From: Mycobacterium sp. 852002-51163_SCH5372311
GTDB lineage: Bacteria; Actinomycetota; Actinomycetes; Mycobacteriales; Mycobacteriaceae
DNA: 64,000 bases
Assembly (NCBI RefSeq): GCF_001667115.1
Contig: NZ_LZIJ01000120.1
Location: forward strand, 1-64,000
Direction of reading: 5' to 3'
A program made the translations under genes and the position numbers. Each line of letters begins with the position of its first letter. Position 1 is the first letter of the stretch. Shown here one piece after another: positions 18,394 to 27,631 of the stretch. The notes beneath the pieces are model-generated. The model ran no database searches. It was not told the origin of the DNA and saw only the letters and a list, made by a program, of their open reading frames with translations.

Positions 18394-18792
18394 ATGAAGC
18401 GCGGCTCCGACCAGGGGTTCGACGACGACGGCAGGCCAGTGCTCATTACCGCCGCCGCGCCCTCGTACGAGGAAGAGCATCGCGCCCGCGTGCGTAAGTA
18501 CCTGACGCTGATGGGGTTCCGCATTCCGGCTCTCATCTTGGCCGCCGTCGCGTACGGCGCCTGGCACAACGGCCTGATCTCGCTGCTGATCGTGGCGGTG
18601 TCGGTGCCGTTGCCGTGGATGGCCGTGCTGATCGCCAACGACCGGCCCCCGCGCCGCGCCGACGAGCCGCGCCGGTTCGACCGAGTCCAGCGCCGGACGC
18701 CCTTGTTCCCGACGGCCGAGCGGCCCGCGCTCGAGGCCCGGCCACATCCGGCCGGCCAGTTCCACCCACCCGGCCACGACGACCTCGCTTAG
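18394..18792 (+). CDS. DUF3099 membrane protein
   Basis: A 132-residue protein matching Rv2709. PVLITAAAPSYEEEHRARVR is followed by two hydrophobic helices (FRIPALILAAVAYGAWHNG and LISLLIVAVSVPLPWMAVLI), then a basic, Pro-rich cytoplasmic tail. ATG 18394 is chosen over GTG 18376 because TGGAGGG lies just before it. Function unknown. Confidence 0.85.
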   Translation: MKRGSDQGFDDDGRPVLITAAAPSYEEEHRARVRKYLTLMGFRIPALILAAVAYGAWHNGLISLLIVAVSVPLPWMAVLIANDRPPRRADEPRRFDRVQRRTPLFPTAERPALEARPHPAGQFHPPGHDDLA

Positions 18793-18903
18793 GTCCACCG
18801 CGCTCCGAGTCTCCGAATAGCGCCCACTGACCGCACTTCTCAGGACATTCTCAGGTCCACGGCACATTTCTGCACGTCAAGGCGTGTGAGATGACAAACC
18901 GCT

Positions 18904-18930
18904 GGGAACTCTCACTAAGGGTTTGTCGTT
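18904..18930 (+). promoter_or_regulatory. ECF-type (SigE/SigH) promoter of sigB
   Basis: GGGAAC (18904-18909), 17 nt, CGTT (18927-18930) is a full match to the mycobacterial SigE/SigH promoter. In M. tuberculosis sigB is transcribed by SigE and SigH from the equivalent site. The inferred start is near 18937, leaving a 30-nt leader with the GGGAGG ribosome binding site. Confidence 0.8.
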
Positions 18931-18967
18931 AGACCACATGACAGCACAAGCCGATCGGGAGGGCGCA

Positions 18968-19981
18968 ATGGCGAACGCAGCCATCAGGGGGGCCAACGCA
19001 GGCATCAGAGGGGCCGACCCCACCACACGGGCCACCACGAGCCGCATCGAGAGCGATCTGGATGCGCAGAGCCCGGCGGCGGACTTGGTACGCGTGTACC
19101 TGAACGGCATCGGCAAGACGGCGTTGCTCAACGCGGCCGACGAGGTCGAGCTGGCCAAGCGCATCGAGGCCGGCCTGTATGCCGAACACCTGCTCGAGAC
19201 CCGTAAGCGCCTCGGCGAGAACCGCAAACGAGAGTTGGCGGCTGTGGTGCGCGACGGTGCGGCCGCCCGCCGCCACCTGCTGGAAGCCAACCTGCGCCTG
19301 GTCGTGTCGTTGGCCAAGCGCTACACCGGGCGTGGCATGCCGCTGCTGGACCTCATCCAGGAGGGCAATCTCGGGCTGATCCGCGCCATGGAAAAGTTCG
19401 ACTACACAAAGGGATTCAAGTTCTCGACGTACGCCACGTGGTGGATCCGTCAGGCCATCACCCGCGGCATGGCCGACCAGAGCCGCACCATCCGGCTACC
19501 CGTGCACCTGGTCGAACAGGTCAACAAGCTGGCGCGGATCAAGCGCGAGATGCACCAGAATCTGGGCCGCGAAGCCAGCGACGAGGAGCTCGCCGCCGAA
19601 TCGGGCATACCGGTCGAGAAGATCAACGACTTGCTCGAGCACAGCCGCGACCCGGTGAGCCTGGACATGCCGGTCGGCTCCGAGGAAGAAGCCCCGCTGG
19701 GCGACTTCATCGAGGACGCCGAAGCGATGTCTGCCGAGAACGCGGTGATTGCCGAGTTGCTGCATGTCGACATCCGCAGCGTGCTGGCCACGCTGGATGA
19801 GCGCGAGCACCAGGTGATCCGGCTGCGCTTCGGTTTGGACGACGGCCAGCCGCGCACGCTGGACCAGATCGGCAAGCTGTTCGGTTTGTCCCGCGAGCGG
19901 GTCCGCCAGATCGAGCGCGACGTGATGTGCAAGCTCCGCCACGGCGAGCGCGCCGACCGGCTGCGCTCGTATGCGAGCTGA
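18968..19981 (+). CDS. sigB: Principal-like alternative sigma factor SigB
   Basis: Group 2 sigma-70 factor, 337 residues, nearly identical to M. tuberculosis SigB from [20 protein letters not shown] onward. Region 2 is [20 protein letters not shown] and [17 protein letters not shown]; region 4.2 is [20 protein letters not shown]. It serves general stress survival. ATG 18968 follows GGGAGG by 5 nt; in-frame ATG 18938 would sit at the transcription start. The N-terminus is longer than in M. tuberculosis because of a tandem 21-bp duplication ([14 protein letters not shown]). A strong hairpin follows the stop. Confidence 0.96.
   Translation: MANAAIRGANAGIRGADPTTRATTSRIESDLDAQSPAADLVRVYLNGIGKTALLNAADEVELAKRIEAGLYAEHLLETRKRLGENRKRELAAVVRDGAAARRHLLEANLRLVVSLAKRYTGRGMPLLDLIQEGNLGLIRAMEKFDYTKGFKFSTYATWWIRQAITRGMADQSRTIRLPVHLVEQVNKLARIKREMHQNLGREASDEELAAESGIPVEKINDLLEHSRDPVSLDMPVGSEEEAPLGDFIEDAEAMSAENAVIAELLHVDIRSVLATLDEREHQVIRLRFGLDDGQPRTLDQIGKLFGLSRERVRQIERDVMCKLRHGERADRLRSYAS
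18977..19018 (+). repeat. Tandem 21-bp duplication in the 5' end of sigB
   Basis: Units 18977-18997 and 18998-19018 differ at three positions and encode AAIRGAN and AGIRGAD. The extra residues lie before conserved region 1.2. Confidence 0.6.
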
Positions 19982-20008
19982 CGACGCCCCCCACAGCTAG
20001 GTAGCAGA

Positions 20009-20041
20009 CAGTATGCCCGCCGCGTCGCGGCGGGCATACTG
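20009..20041 (+). terminator. Strong stem-loop terminator after sigB
   Basis: CAGTATGCCCGCCGC (20009-20023) pairs perfectly over 15 bp with GCGGCGGGCATACTG (20027-20041), loop 3 nt. It lies 28 bp after the sigB stop. There is no U-tract. It separates sigB from ideR transcription. Confidence 0.8.
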
Positions 20042-20083
20042 CTTGCCTAGGACGCGTTGGACCCATTCACGCAGCTGGCCAAG

Positions 20084-20115
20084 TAGACTCAGCGTCAATG
20101 GAGGGTGCTGGATGA
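20084..20115 (+). promoter_or_regulatory. ideR -10 element and five-codon upstream reading frame
   Basis: TAGACT (20084-20089) fits TANNNT. Eight nt later, ATG 20098 opens Met-Glu-Gly-Ala-Gly and stops with TGA at 20113-20115, overlapping the ideR start as ATGA. The GGAGGG ribosome binding site of ideR lies inside this short frame. Confidence 0.4.
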
Positions 20116-20804
20116 ACGAGCTGGTCGATACCACCGAGATGTACCTGCGGACCATCTACGACCTCGAGGAAGAGGGCGTGACGCCGCTGCGTGCCCGGAT
20201 CGCCGAGCGGCTCGACCAAAGCGGGCCGACGGTCAGCCAGACGGTATCCCGGATGGAGCGCGATGGACTGCTGCATGTGGCCGGCGACCGCCATCTGGAA
20301 CTCACCGACAAGGGCCGGGCGCTGGCCGTCGCAGTGATGCGCAAGCACCGCCTCGCCGAACGACTGCTCGTCGACGTCATCGGTTTGCCGTGGGAAGAAG
20401 TGCACGCCGAGGCATGCCGGTGGGAGCACGTGATGAGCGAGGACGTCGAGCGGCGGCTGGTCAAAGTGCTCAACAACCCGACCACTTCCCCGTTCGGCAA
20501 CCCGATTCCGGGTCTGTTGGACCTGGGCGTGGGCTCGGAGTCCGACGCCGACGGGGTCAACCTGGTGCGGCTGACCGAGTTGCCTGCCGGATCGCCGGTG
20601 GCAGTGGTCGTCCGCCAGCTGACCGAGCACGTGCAGGGCGACATCGATCTGATCACGCGGCTCAAAGACGCCGGCGTCGTGCCCAACGCACGGGTGACCG
20701 TCGAGACCAGCCCGTCGGGCGGCGTGACCATCCTCATACCTGGACACGAGAACGTCACCCTGCCACACGAGATGGCGCACGCCGTCAAGGTCGAGAAGGT
20801 CTGA
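20112..20804 (+). CDS. ideR: Iron-dependent repressor IdeR
   Basis: DtxR-family regulator of iron uptake and storage, 230 residues, the same length as in M. tuberculosis. A winged helix occupies 1-70 (ARIAERLDQSGPTVSQTVSR). The metal sites are all present: Met10, His79 and Glu83 (RKHRLAERL), His98, Cys102, Glu105 and His106 (HAEACRWEHVM). The SH3-like domain occupies about 150-230. ATG 20112 follows GGAGGG. No iron box is seen in its own promoter. Confidence 0.97.
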   Translation: MNELVDTTEMYLRTIYDLEEEGVTPLRARIAERLDQSGPTVSQTVSRMERDGLLHVAGDRHLELTDKGRALAVAVMRKHRLAERLLVDVIGLPWEEVHAEACRWEHVMSEDVERRLVKVLNNPTTSPFGNPIPGLLDLGVGSESDADGVNLVRLTELPAGSPVAVVVRQLTEHVQGDIDLITRLKDAGVVPNARVTVETSPSGGVTILIPGHENVTLPHEMAHAVKVEKV

Positions 20805-20832
20805 CCCCTAGCTGGCGAGAAGACGCAACCTG

Positions 20833-21891
20833 TTAGCCCGCGCGCCGGCCGAACGTCTGTCGCGGCGGCAGCCGCACACCGAGTTGCCTGGCGAGCCGAT
20901 AACCGGTGAGCGCGAGTTCACGGATGCGCTCGGGCCGCAGGCCGGACTGCAATGCCGTGTCCAGCATGCCGGCCATCCGATGGTCGCCATCGCAGCGCAA
21001 TGCGGCCTCCAGCGACACCCCCGCCAGCGGTCCGTCGCCGCGCACGTAAGCGCTGAAGGCCAGCAGCACCAGCGCCTCCACCCGCCACGGCGGCGGCAGC
21101 CTTCGCGACAGCTCAGCCCACAGCGCCTCCGCTTCACCGGCATTCGCACCCACTGCGAGCGCATAGAGCATGTCGCGAACCTGCCCGTCGGTCAGCGCGC
21201 AACCCAGCTCCGCCGCCTCCGCATCGGGTAGCACCTGGCCGCCTGCGACCCGGGCGGCAGCGGCCATCGCCTTCTCCACGTCGACGCGACACCGGCCCAC
21301 CGGGTCCGTGCGATGTGCCAGCTCGCGCGCGGTTGCTTGCTGTTCGACAGCTGCGGCCAGCTCCGCGCTGCGCATCGTGTCTTCGACGGCGATGACGGCC
21401 TGCAGATCGGCGCGGCGCGGGTAGAGGCGACGGCCGTCCAGTACCGCCGCGACGGCCAGCGGCGATGCCGACGGGTCGTCGATCAGCCCACCCCTGCCGC
21501 AACCGTCGACGCAGTGCCACCGGCCGCCGCGAGCCACCCGATCCACCACATGCGCCGCCCACAGCACGACGCCGTGTTGCGACAGCGCGTCGGTGAGCTC
21601 TTCGGACAACTCGCGGTAGTCCTCGTTGCAGCACGGACACTGCGCGCCCTCGGCGTCGACGAAAACCGCGACCGCCGCCGCGGGATCGGCGGCCGCGGCA
21701 ACCTCGGCGAGGTGCTCGATCCGGTCGGGCAGCTCGTCAGAGAGGTCGACGCGCAACACCGACCCCAGTTCGTCACCATCCATCGACACCACCACCAGTG
21801 ATTTCTCCGGCACGAAGCCGAGGACTGCCGGTAGCGCGGCGATCAGCGCCGCGGGACGGTTGAGTTCAAAGTCAGATCGATGCGTCGTCAT
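20833..21891 (-). CDS. DUF4192 domain-containing protein
   Basis: A 352-residue protein matching Rv2712c in length. Typical DUF4192 features are FELNRPAALIAALPAVLGF, EKSLVVVSMDG, CPCCNEDYRELSEELTDAL and WRVEALVLLAFSAYVRGDGP. Ala-rich and helical, with no membrane segment. Function unknown. ATG 21891 is divergent from sthA by 102 bp. Confidence 0.88.
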   Translation of the reverse strand: MTTHRSDFELNRPAALIAALPAVLGFVPEKSLVVVSMDGDELGSVLRVDLSDELPDRIEHLAEVAAAADPAAAVAVFVDAEGAQCPCCNEDYRELSEELTDALSQHGVVLWAAHVVDRVARGGRWHCVDGCGRGGLIDDPSASPLAVAAVLDGRRLYPRRADLQAVIAVEDTMRSAELAAAVEQQATARELAHRTDPVGRCRVDVEKAMAAAARVAGGQVLPDAEAAELGCALTDGQVRDMLYALAVGANAGEAEALWAELSRRLPPPWRVEALVLLAFSAYVRGDGPLAGVSLEAALRCDGDHRMAGMLDTALQSGLRPERIRELALTGYRLARQLGVRLPPRQTFGRRAG

Positions 21892-21981
21892 GGGCACCAA
21901 CGTGGCAACCGCCACCGTCAGCCTGCACTCGCACAATGAGATTGAGCTGTCGTCTGTGGAGAAAGTCGCGACTGTGGGCTC

Positions 21982-21987
21982 TATCGT
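21982..21987 (+). promoter_or_regulatory. -10 element of sthA, leaderless type
   Basis: TATCGT ends 6 nt before ATG 21994, with no ribosome binding site in between. This favours 21994 over ATG 22003 as the start. Confidence 0.5.
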
Positions 21988-21993
21988 CTATGC

Positions 21994-23409
21994 ATGGGTT
22001 CGATGCAGGAGTACGACATCGTCGTCATCGGTTCGGGGCCCGGCGGCCAGAAGGCCGCCATCGCCGCGGCCAAGCTGGGTAAAACTGTCGCGATCATCGA
22101 ACGGGGCCGCAGTCTCGGCGGCGTCTGCGTCAACACCGGCACCATCCCCTCGAAGACGTTGCGCGAGGCCGTGCTCTACCTCACCGGGATGAATCAGCGC
22201 GAGCTCTACGGAGCGAGCTACCGCGTGAAAGATCGCATCACCCCTGCCGATCTGCTGGCACGAACCCAGCATGTGATCGGCAAGGAAGTCGACGTGGTGC
22301 GCAACCAGTTGATGCGCAACAGGGTCGACCTGCTGATCGGGCACGGCCGGTTCGTCGATCCACACACCATCTGCATCGAAGACCCGGGCCGCCGCGAAAT
22401 GACCACTGTCACAGGGGATTACGTCGTCATCGCCACCGGCACCAGGCCGGCTCGACCGTCCGGCGTCGAATTCGACGAGCAACGCGTGCTCGACTCCGAC
22501 GGCATCCTCGATCTCAGGTCGCTGCCGTCCTCGATGGTCGTGGTCGGTGCGGGTGTGATCGGCATCGAATACGCGTCCATGTTCGCCGCGCTGGGAACCA
22601 AGGTGACCGTGGTGGAAAAGCGCGAGACGATGCTGGACTTCTGCGACCCCGAGGTGATCGAAGCGCTGAAATTCCACCTGCGCGACTTGGCGGTGACCTT
22701 CCGGTTCGGCGAGGAAGTGACCGCGGTCGACGTGGGCTCCGCGGGCACGGTCACCACGCTGGCCAGCGGCAAGCAGATCCCCGCCGAGACGGTGATGTAC
22801 TCAGCGGGGCGCCAGGGTCAGACCGACCACCTCGATCTGGAGAACGCCGGGCTGGAGGTCGAGGGCCGCGGCCGGATCTGGGTCGACGGCAGCTTCAAGA
22901 CCAAGGTGGAACACATCTACGCCGTCGGTGACGTGATCGGGTTCCCCGCGCTGGCCGCGACATCTATGGAGCAAGGCCGCCTGGCGGCGTACCACGCCTT
23001 CGGGGAACCGGTGGACGGCATCACCGAACTGCAGCCGATCGGCATCTACTCGATTCCCGAGATCTCCTACGTCGGGTCCACCGAGGTGGAGCTGACCAAG
23101 AACGCAATCCCCTACGAGGTGGGTGTGGCCCGGTACCGGGAACTGGCCCGCGGCCAGATCGCCGGCGACTCCTACGGCATGCTCAAGCTGCTGGTGTCCA
23201 CCGACGACCGCAAGCTGCTCGGGGTGCACATCTTCGGCACCAGCGCCACCGAGATGGTGCACATCGGGCAGGCCGTGATGGGCTGCGGCGGCACCGTCGA
23301 CTACCTCGTCGACGCGGTGTTCAACTATCCGACGTTCTCCGAGGCATACAAGGTCGCCGCGCTCGACGTGACCAACAAGATGCGCGCCCTCAACCAGTTC
23401 CGCCGCTGA
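21994..23409 (+). CDS. sthA: Soluble pyridine nucleotide transhydrogenase
   Basis: Flavoprotein converting NADPH and NAD+ to NADP+ and NADH, 471 residues, matching Rv2713. Motifs are the FAD Rossmann [20 protein letters not shown], active site [13 protein letters not shown], the NAD(P) motif [16 protein letters not shown], second FAD motif [20 protein letters not shown], and the dimer domain [14 protein letters not shown] segment. The second disulphide cysteine of lipoamide dehydrogenases is absent, as expected for SthA. Start ATG 21994 is chosen by the leaderless promoter. Confidence 0.95.
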   Translation: MGSMQEYDIVVIGSGPGGQKAAIAAAKLGKTVAIIERGRSLGGVCVNTGTIPSKTLREAVLYLTGMNQRELYGASYRVKDRITPADLLARTQHVIGKEVDVVRNQLMRNRVDLLIGHGRFVDPHTICIEDPGRREMTTVTGDYVVIATGTRPARPSGVEFDEQRVLDSDGILDLRSLPSSMVVVGAGVIGIEYASMFAALGTKVTVVEKRETMLDFCDPEVIEALKFHLRDLAVTFRFGEEVTAVDVGSAGTVTTLASGKQIPAETVMYSAGRQGQTDHLDLENAGLEVEGRGRIWVDGSFKTKVEHIYAVGDVIGFPALAATSMEQGRLAAYHAFGEPVDGITELQPIGIYSIPEISYVGSTEVELTKNAIPYEVGVARYRELARGQIAGDSYGMLKLLVSTDDRKLLGVHIFGTSATEMVHIGQAVMGCGGTVDYLVDAVFNYPTFSEAYKVAALDVTNKMRALNQFRR

Positions 23410-23419
23410 CCCGAGCAGG

Positions 23420-24163
23420 TCAGCAGCCGTCGTCGTAATCCGTCGGCGCTTTGTCCCCCGGGCCGCCGGCTTCGGCACGGGCCAGCAGCTGCGCGATGTG
23501 TTCGTCGAACGGCGCCGAGTACGACATGTCCGCCTGGCATCCGCCGCCTTCGGGGCCGCCGATCACGGCGGTCACCGCGGTGCCATTGACCCAGGGCGCG
23601 CCGCTGGTGCCGCCGACCAGCCCGTCGCAGGCCAGCGCGGGGAAACCGTCCGGGGTGATTGCGGTGGTGGCCTGGCAGTTGATCGGCGAGCCGTCCGCTC
23701 CGGCCGGATAGCCGGTCACGGTGACGCGGGTCCCGGGGGCCGGCGCGGTGCCCAGCACCAGGCCGGAGCCGGCGTGCGCCTCCAGGGACCCACCGTGCTG
23801 ATTGCTGACCCGGGCGATCGCGTAGTCGGCTCGCGGATCCTTGGTGGCGACCCAGCGTGAATCGAGGTAGACGTCGTCGACCTGCCACAGGTCGGCCGGC
23901 TCGGCGTGGCCGGAGAAGCCAGGGGCAAACGTGGCGCGGAAGCCGCCCAGCAGGCAGTGCGCGGCGGTCAGCATGAGGTTCCCGCTGCTGGAGTGCAGCA
24001 CCGAACCCGTGCAAAAGTGCACCTTGCCGCCCTCGGGGAAGATCGCGCCCACCCGCGGGTCGGGCAGTGCGGGAGCCGCGGCGGGACCGTCCCCGGCGGG
24101 GTCGCACGCCAGCAATGTCGTCAGGCTCACCAGCGAGCACAGCCATACCGTCGGGAAGCGCAT
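23420..24163 (-). CDS. Putative lipoprotein trypsin-like serine protease
   Basis: A 247-residue exported protein. The signal ends in a lipobox-like TTLLAC (Cys20), so it may be lipid-anchored. A chymotrypsin-fold triad is readable: His in LTAAHCLL, Asp in DPRADYAIARV, Ser in GLVGGTSGAPW. Cysteines FCTGS/HC, CQAT/CDG and GGGC suit disulphides. M. tuberculosis has no gene here between sthA and the PAC2 gene. The substrate is unknown. The gene is convergent with sthA, 10 bp apart. Confidence 0.82.
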   Translation of the reverse strand: MRFPTVWLCSLVSLTTLLACDPAGDGPAAAPALPDPRVGAIFPEGGKVHFCTGSVLHSSSGNLMLTAAHCLLGGFRATFAPGFSGHAEPADLWQVDDVYLDSRWVATKDPRADYAIARVSNQHGGSLEAHAGSGLVLGTAPAPGTRVTVTGYPAGADGSPINCQATTAITPDGFPALACDGLVGGTSGAPWVNGTAVTAVIGGPEGGGCQADMSYSAPFDEHIAQLLARAEAGGPGDKAPTDYDDGC

Positions 24164-24343
24164 CGCGTTTCATCATGCCTTTCGGGGTGCGCGCCCACGA
24201 TGGCCGGCGTCGAATACCCTGCGGCGCTATTGCGTTTCGACGAGCAGGAAAGTCTTCGATTCGTTGTTCGATGTGGGTGCCCGTGTGATGTGAGGGACAC
24301 TGGTTAGGGCACCCTGGAGATAACTGGGAGGGAGGCAACACCG

Positions 24344-25330
24344 ATGGCGCGCCATCGCAACCCGGATGACGACTACTACCAGCCAGGGCAGCCCGGCATT
24401 TACGAGCTGGAGTTCCCGGCACCGCAGTTGTCGACGTCCGACGGCCGCGGCCCGGTGCTGGTGCACGCACTGGAAGGGTTCTCCGACGCCGGTCACGCCA
24501 TCCGGCTGGCGGCTGCCCACCTCAAGGCGGCCCTGGACACCGAGCTGGTCGCGTCGTTCGCGATCGACGAACTGCTGGATTACCGCTCGCGCCGCCCGCT
24601 GATGACCTTCAAGACCGACCACTTCACCCACTACGAAGATCCCGAGCTGAGCCTGTACGCGTTGCGCGACGCCGCCGGCACACCGTTTCTGCTGCTGGCC
24701 GGCATGGAGCCGGACTTGAAGTGGGAGCGCTTCATCACCGCGGTGCGTCTGCTCGCCGAGCGCCTCGGCGTGCGGCAGACCATCGGTCTTGGCACCGTGC
24801 CGATGGCGGTCCCCCACACCCGGCCGGTCACCATGACCGCGCACTCGAACAACGCGGAGCTGATCGCCGACTTCCAGCCGTGGATCTCCGAGATCCAGGT
24901 CCCCGGCAGCGCGTCCAATCTGCTGGAGTACCGGATGGCCCAGCACGGTCACGAGGTCGTCGGCTTCACCGTGCACGTCCCGCACTACCTGACGCAGACC
25001 GACTACCCGGCTGCGGCCCAGGCACTGCTCAAGCAGGTGGCCAAAACCGGGTCGCTCGAGCTGCCCCTGACCGCACTGTCCGAAGCAGCCGCGGACATCC
25101 AGGCCAAGATCGACGAGCAGGTGCAGGCGAGCGCCGAGGTCGCCCAAGTGGTGGCGGCGCTGGAGCGCCAGTACGATGCCTACATCGAGGCCCAGGAGAA
25201 CAGGTCACTGCTGAGGCGCGATGAGGAGCTGCCTAGCGGCGACGAGCTTGGTGCGGAGTTTGAGCGATTCCTGGCTCAGCAGGCAGAGAAGAAGTTCGAC
25301 GACCCCCCTGACCACCCAGACCCGACCTGA
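24344..25330 (+). CDS. PAC2 family protein (proteasome assembly chaperone-like fold)
   Basis: A 328-residue protein matching Rv2714. PAC2 features include GPVLVHALEGFSDAGHAIRL, FAIDELLDYRSRRP, LAGMEPDLKWERF and IGLGTVPMAVPHTRPVTMTA. The C-terminal 80 residues are helical and charged. ATG 24344 follows GGGAGGGAGG. The bacterial role is unknown. The next gene is 48 bp downstream, so an operon is likely. Confidence 0.88.
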   Translation: MARHRNPDDDYYQPGQPGIYELEFPAPQLSTSDGRGPVLVHALEGFSDAGHAIRLAAAHLKAALDTELVASFAIDELLDYRSRRPLMTFKTDHFTHYEDPELSLYALRDAAGTPFLLLAGMEPDLKWERFITAVRLLAERLGVRQTIGLGTVPMAVPHTRPVTMTAHSNNAELIADFQPWISEIQVPGSASNLLEYRMAQHGHEVVGFTVHVPHYLTQTDYPAAAQALLKQVAKTGSLELPLTALSEAAADIQAKIDEQVQASAEVAQVVAALERQYDAYIEAQENRSLLRRDEELPSGDELGAEFERFLAQQAEKKFDDPPDHPDPT

Positions 25331-25378
25331 TCGCCCTGAGCCGTCCCGACAATGACGTTGGGAGAGAGGTTTCGCGAG

Positions 25379-26401
25379 ATGACCGAGCGAAAGCGCAATC
25401 TTCGCCCGGTGCGGAAAGTGACTGCGCCTTCGCTGCAGTTCCGCACCATCCACGGCTATAAGCGGGCGTTCCGGATCGCCGGTGAAGGTCCGGCGATACT
25501 GCTGATCCACGGCATCGGCGACAATTCCACCACCTGGGATGGCGTACACGCCCAGCTCGCCCAGCGTTTCACCGTCATCGCCCCGGACCTGTTGGGCCAT
25601 GGGAAGTCCGACAAGCCGCGCGCCGACTACTCGGTCGCGGCCTACGCCAACGGCATGCGCGACCTGCTCAGCGTGCTCGGCATAGAGCGGGTGACCATCG
25701 TCGGCCATTCGCTCGGCGGTGGGGTGGCGATGCAATTCGCCTATCAGTTCCCCCAACTGGTCGAGCGATTGATCCTGGTCGGCGCCGGCGGCGTCACCAA
25801 GGACGTCAACTTTGTGTTGCGGTTGGCCTCGCTACCGATGGGCAGCGAGGCAATCGCGTTGCTGCGGTTGCCGCTCGTGCTGCCGGCCGTGCAGGTTGCC
25901 GGCAAGGTAGTCGGCAAGGCCCTGGGAACCACCGCGCTGGGACACGACCTGCCGAATATGCTCCGCGTGCTGAACGACCTCCCCGAGCCGACGGCCTCGG
26001 CCGCGTTCAGCCGCACCTTGCGCGCCGTCGTCGATTGGCGCGGGCAGATCGTCACCATGCTGGACCGATGTTATTTGACCGAAGCCATCCCGGTGCAGAT
26101 CATCTGGGGCAGCAGGGACTCGGTGCTCCCCGTCCGGCACGCCACGATGGCCCATGCCGCCATGCCGGGCTCGCGGCTCGAGATCTTTGAAGGCTGCGGT
26201 CATTTCCCCTTCCACGACGACCCCGCTCGGTTCATCGACATCGTCCAGCGCTTCATCGACAACACCCAGCCCGCCGAATACGACCCGGTTGCGCTGCGCG
26301 CACTGCTCAGCAGAGGCGGCGAAGGAACCGTCCACGGGCCGGCCGACACCCGCGTCGCCGTGCTGGAGGCCATCGGTTCCGACGAACGCAGCGCTACCTG
26401 A
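25379..26401 (+). CDS. Alpha/beta hydrolase
   Basis: A 340-residue protein matching Rv2715. Oxyanion loop IHGIGDNSTTWDG, nucleophile VGHSLGGGVAMQFA, acid in IIWGSRDSVLP, and histidine in EGCGHFPFHDDPARF. A lid of about 70 residues carries repeated LPLVLPAVQ-type hydrophobics. The start MTERKRNLRPV at 25379 matches the M. tuberculosis start; ATG 25352 is possible. The substrate (ester or lipid) is unknown. The phzF-like gene found next in M. tuberculosis is absent. Confidence 0.88.
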   Translation: MTERKRNLRPVRKVTAPSLQFRTIHGYKRAFRIAGEGPAILLIHGIGDNSTTWDGVHAQLAQRFTVIAPDLLGHGKSDKPRADYSVAAYANGMRDLLSVLGIERVTIVGHSLGGGVAMQFAYQFPQLVERLILVGAGGVTKDVNFVLRLASLPMGSEAIALLRLPLVLPAVQVAGKVVGKALGTTALGHDLPNMLRVLNDLPEPTASAAFSRTLRAVVDWRGQIVTMLDRCYLTEAIPVQIIWGSRDSVLPVRHATMAHAAMPGSRLEIFEGCGHFPFHDDPARFIDIVQRFIDNTQPAEYDPVALRALLSRGGEGTVHGPADTRVAVLEAIGSDERSAT

Positions 26402-26475
26402 TCCTCGCGACCTCGTACAGTCGGACCGCGAGCTCGACTCTCGCTGCGAGACAAGCGGATTGAGCTGCGCGGCCT

Positions 26476-26961
26476 TCACTGCTTGCGGTGCAACACCGCG
26501 GCGAGGTGGTCCTGCACCGGCTGGCCGACCGCGCCCATCCGCACCGTGTAGGACAGCTCGTCGCCGTCGATCAGGAATGAACGGCCCAGCGCGCTAACGT
26601 TTTTGGCGGTCGGGGTCAATCCGATCGACTCGGTGGTGAGCTCCATTTCGATGCGATCGCCGCTCACCGAGTAGTTGCCGACCTCGATTTCGGTGATGCC
26701 GCTCGGATGAGCCAGAACCAGCTCGACATGTCCGGGTTCCGGGGCTCGCAGAAACCCCGTCTCGGCATGCAACGGCTTCCCGTCGGCCACTGCTTTGGTC
26801 TTTTGCGAGTAAGCCAGAAACGGTTTGCCCACATGGGTGAATACGACTTCTTCGAAATACTCGAAAGGCTCGATCGTCGGGTACTTACCGGTGCCGCGAC
26901 CCGCCCAGGTACCGAGCAGTGGTGCCAGCGCTTCAAGGTTCGGGTGCAGGTCGACAGCCAT
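26476..26961 (-). CDS. Nitrobindin-type heme-binding beta-barrel protein
   Basis: A 161-residue protein matching Rv2717c, of the FABP-like nitrobindin family, which isomerises peroxynitrite at a ferric heme. Barrel strands include LLGTWAGRGTGKYPTIEPFE, EEVVFTHVGKPFLAYSQKT, HAETGFLRAPEPGHVELVLA and SGITEIEVGNYSVSGDRIEM. The proximal heme His is probably in the C-terminal QDHLAAVLHR. The 74-bp gap to the upstream convergent gene holds nothing recognised. Confidence 0.88.
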   Translation of the reverse strand: MAVDLHPNLEALAPLLGTWAGRGTGKYPTIEPFEYFEEVVFTHVGKPFLAYSQKTKAVADGKPLHAETGFLRAPEPGHVELVLAHPSGITEIEVGNYSVSGDRIEMELTTESIGLTPTAKNVSALGRSFLIDGDELSYTVRMGAVGQPVQDHLAAVLHRKQ

Positions 26962-27003
26962 AAAAGCAGCGTAGTCCGGCGACCTTTCGCGCAGCGCGTC
27001 GCG

Positions 27004-27468
27004 TCAATTCGGAGTCGATACTTTGCGGTGCGCCCGAAGCACCTCGATCTCGCGCTCGAAATCGTCGGCCGAAGAAAATGACCGGTATACCGAGGCGAAC
27101 CGAAGGTAGGCAACCTCGTCGAGTTCGCGCAGCGGCCCAAGGATCGCGAGTCCGACCTCGTGACTGGGGACTTCCGGCGAGCCGGCCGCGCGCACCGTGT
27201 CTTCCACCTGCTGGGCCAGCAGATTCAGCGCATCGTCGTCTACCTGACGACCCTGGCATGCGCGACGCACACCGCTGATGACCTTCTCTCTGCTGAACGG
27301 CTCCGTGACACCGCTGCGCTTGACCACCGCAAGCACCGCGGTTTCGACCGTGGTGAACCGTCTCCCACACTCCGGACACGACCGGCGTCGCCGGATGGCC
27401 TGCCCTTCATCGGTTTCTCGCGAATCGATCACCCGGGAATCCGGATGCCGGCAGAACGGACAGTGCAT
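27004..27468 (-). CDS. nrdR: Transcriptional repressor NrdR
   Basis: Zinc-ribbon ATP-cone repressor of ribonucleotide reductase genes, 154 residues, equal to the M. tuberculosis length. The ribbon is [18 protein letters not shown] and [12 protein letters not shown]. The ATP-cone follows ([20 protein letters not shown] and [15 protein letters not shown]). ATG 27468 starts at the ribbon; the open frame extends upstream but without conserved sequence. A position beside chiZ-lexA is conserved in mycobacteria. Confidence 0.96.
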   Translation of the reverse strand: MHCPFCRHPDSRVIDSRETDEGQAIRRRRSCPECGRRFTTVETAVLAVVKRSGVTEPFSREKVISGVRRACQGRQVDDDALNLLAQQVEDTVRAAGSPEVPSHEVGLAILGPLRELDEVAYLRFASVYRSFSSADDFEREIEVLRAHRKVSTPN

Positions 27469-27631
27469 CGCCGCTCCTTTGCCGTGCCGACATTCGGGTA
27501 TCGCAGACGACTCCGAGAGTACCTGTGCGCTCGCCGGCCGAGCCAACACTGGCGCCATACACCCCGATTCGCGCCGGGTGCCACCGCGCGGCCATGGCGG
27601 TAAGCGGTTTTCGCAGTACACCGCGTTGCCG

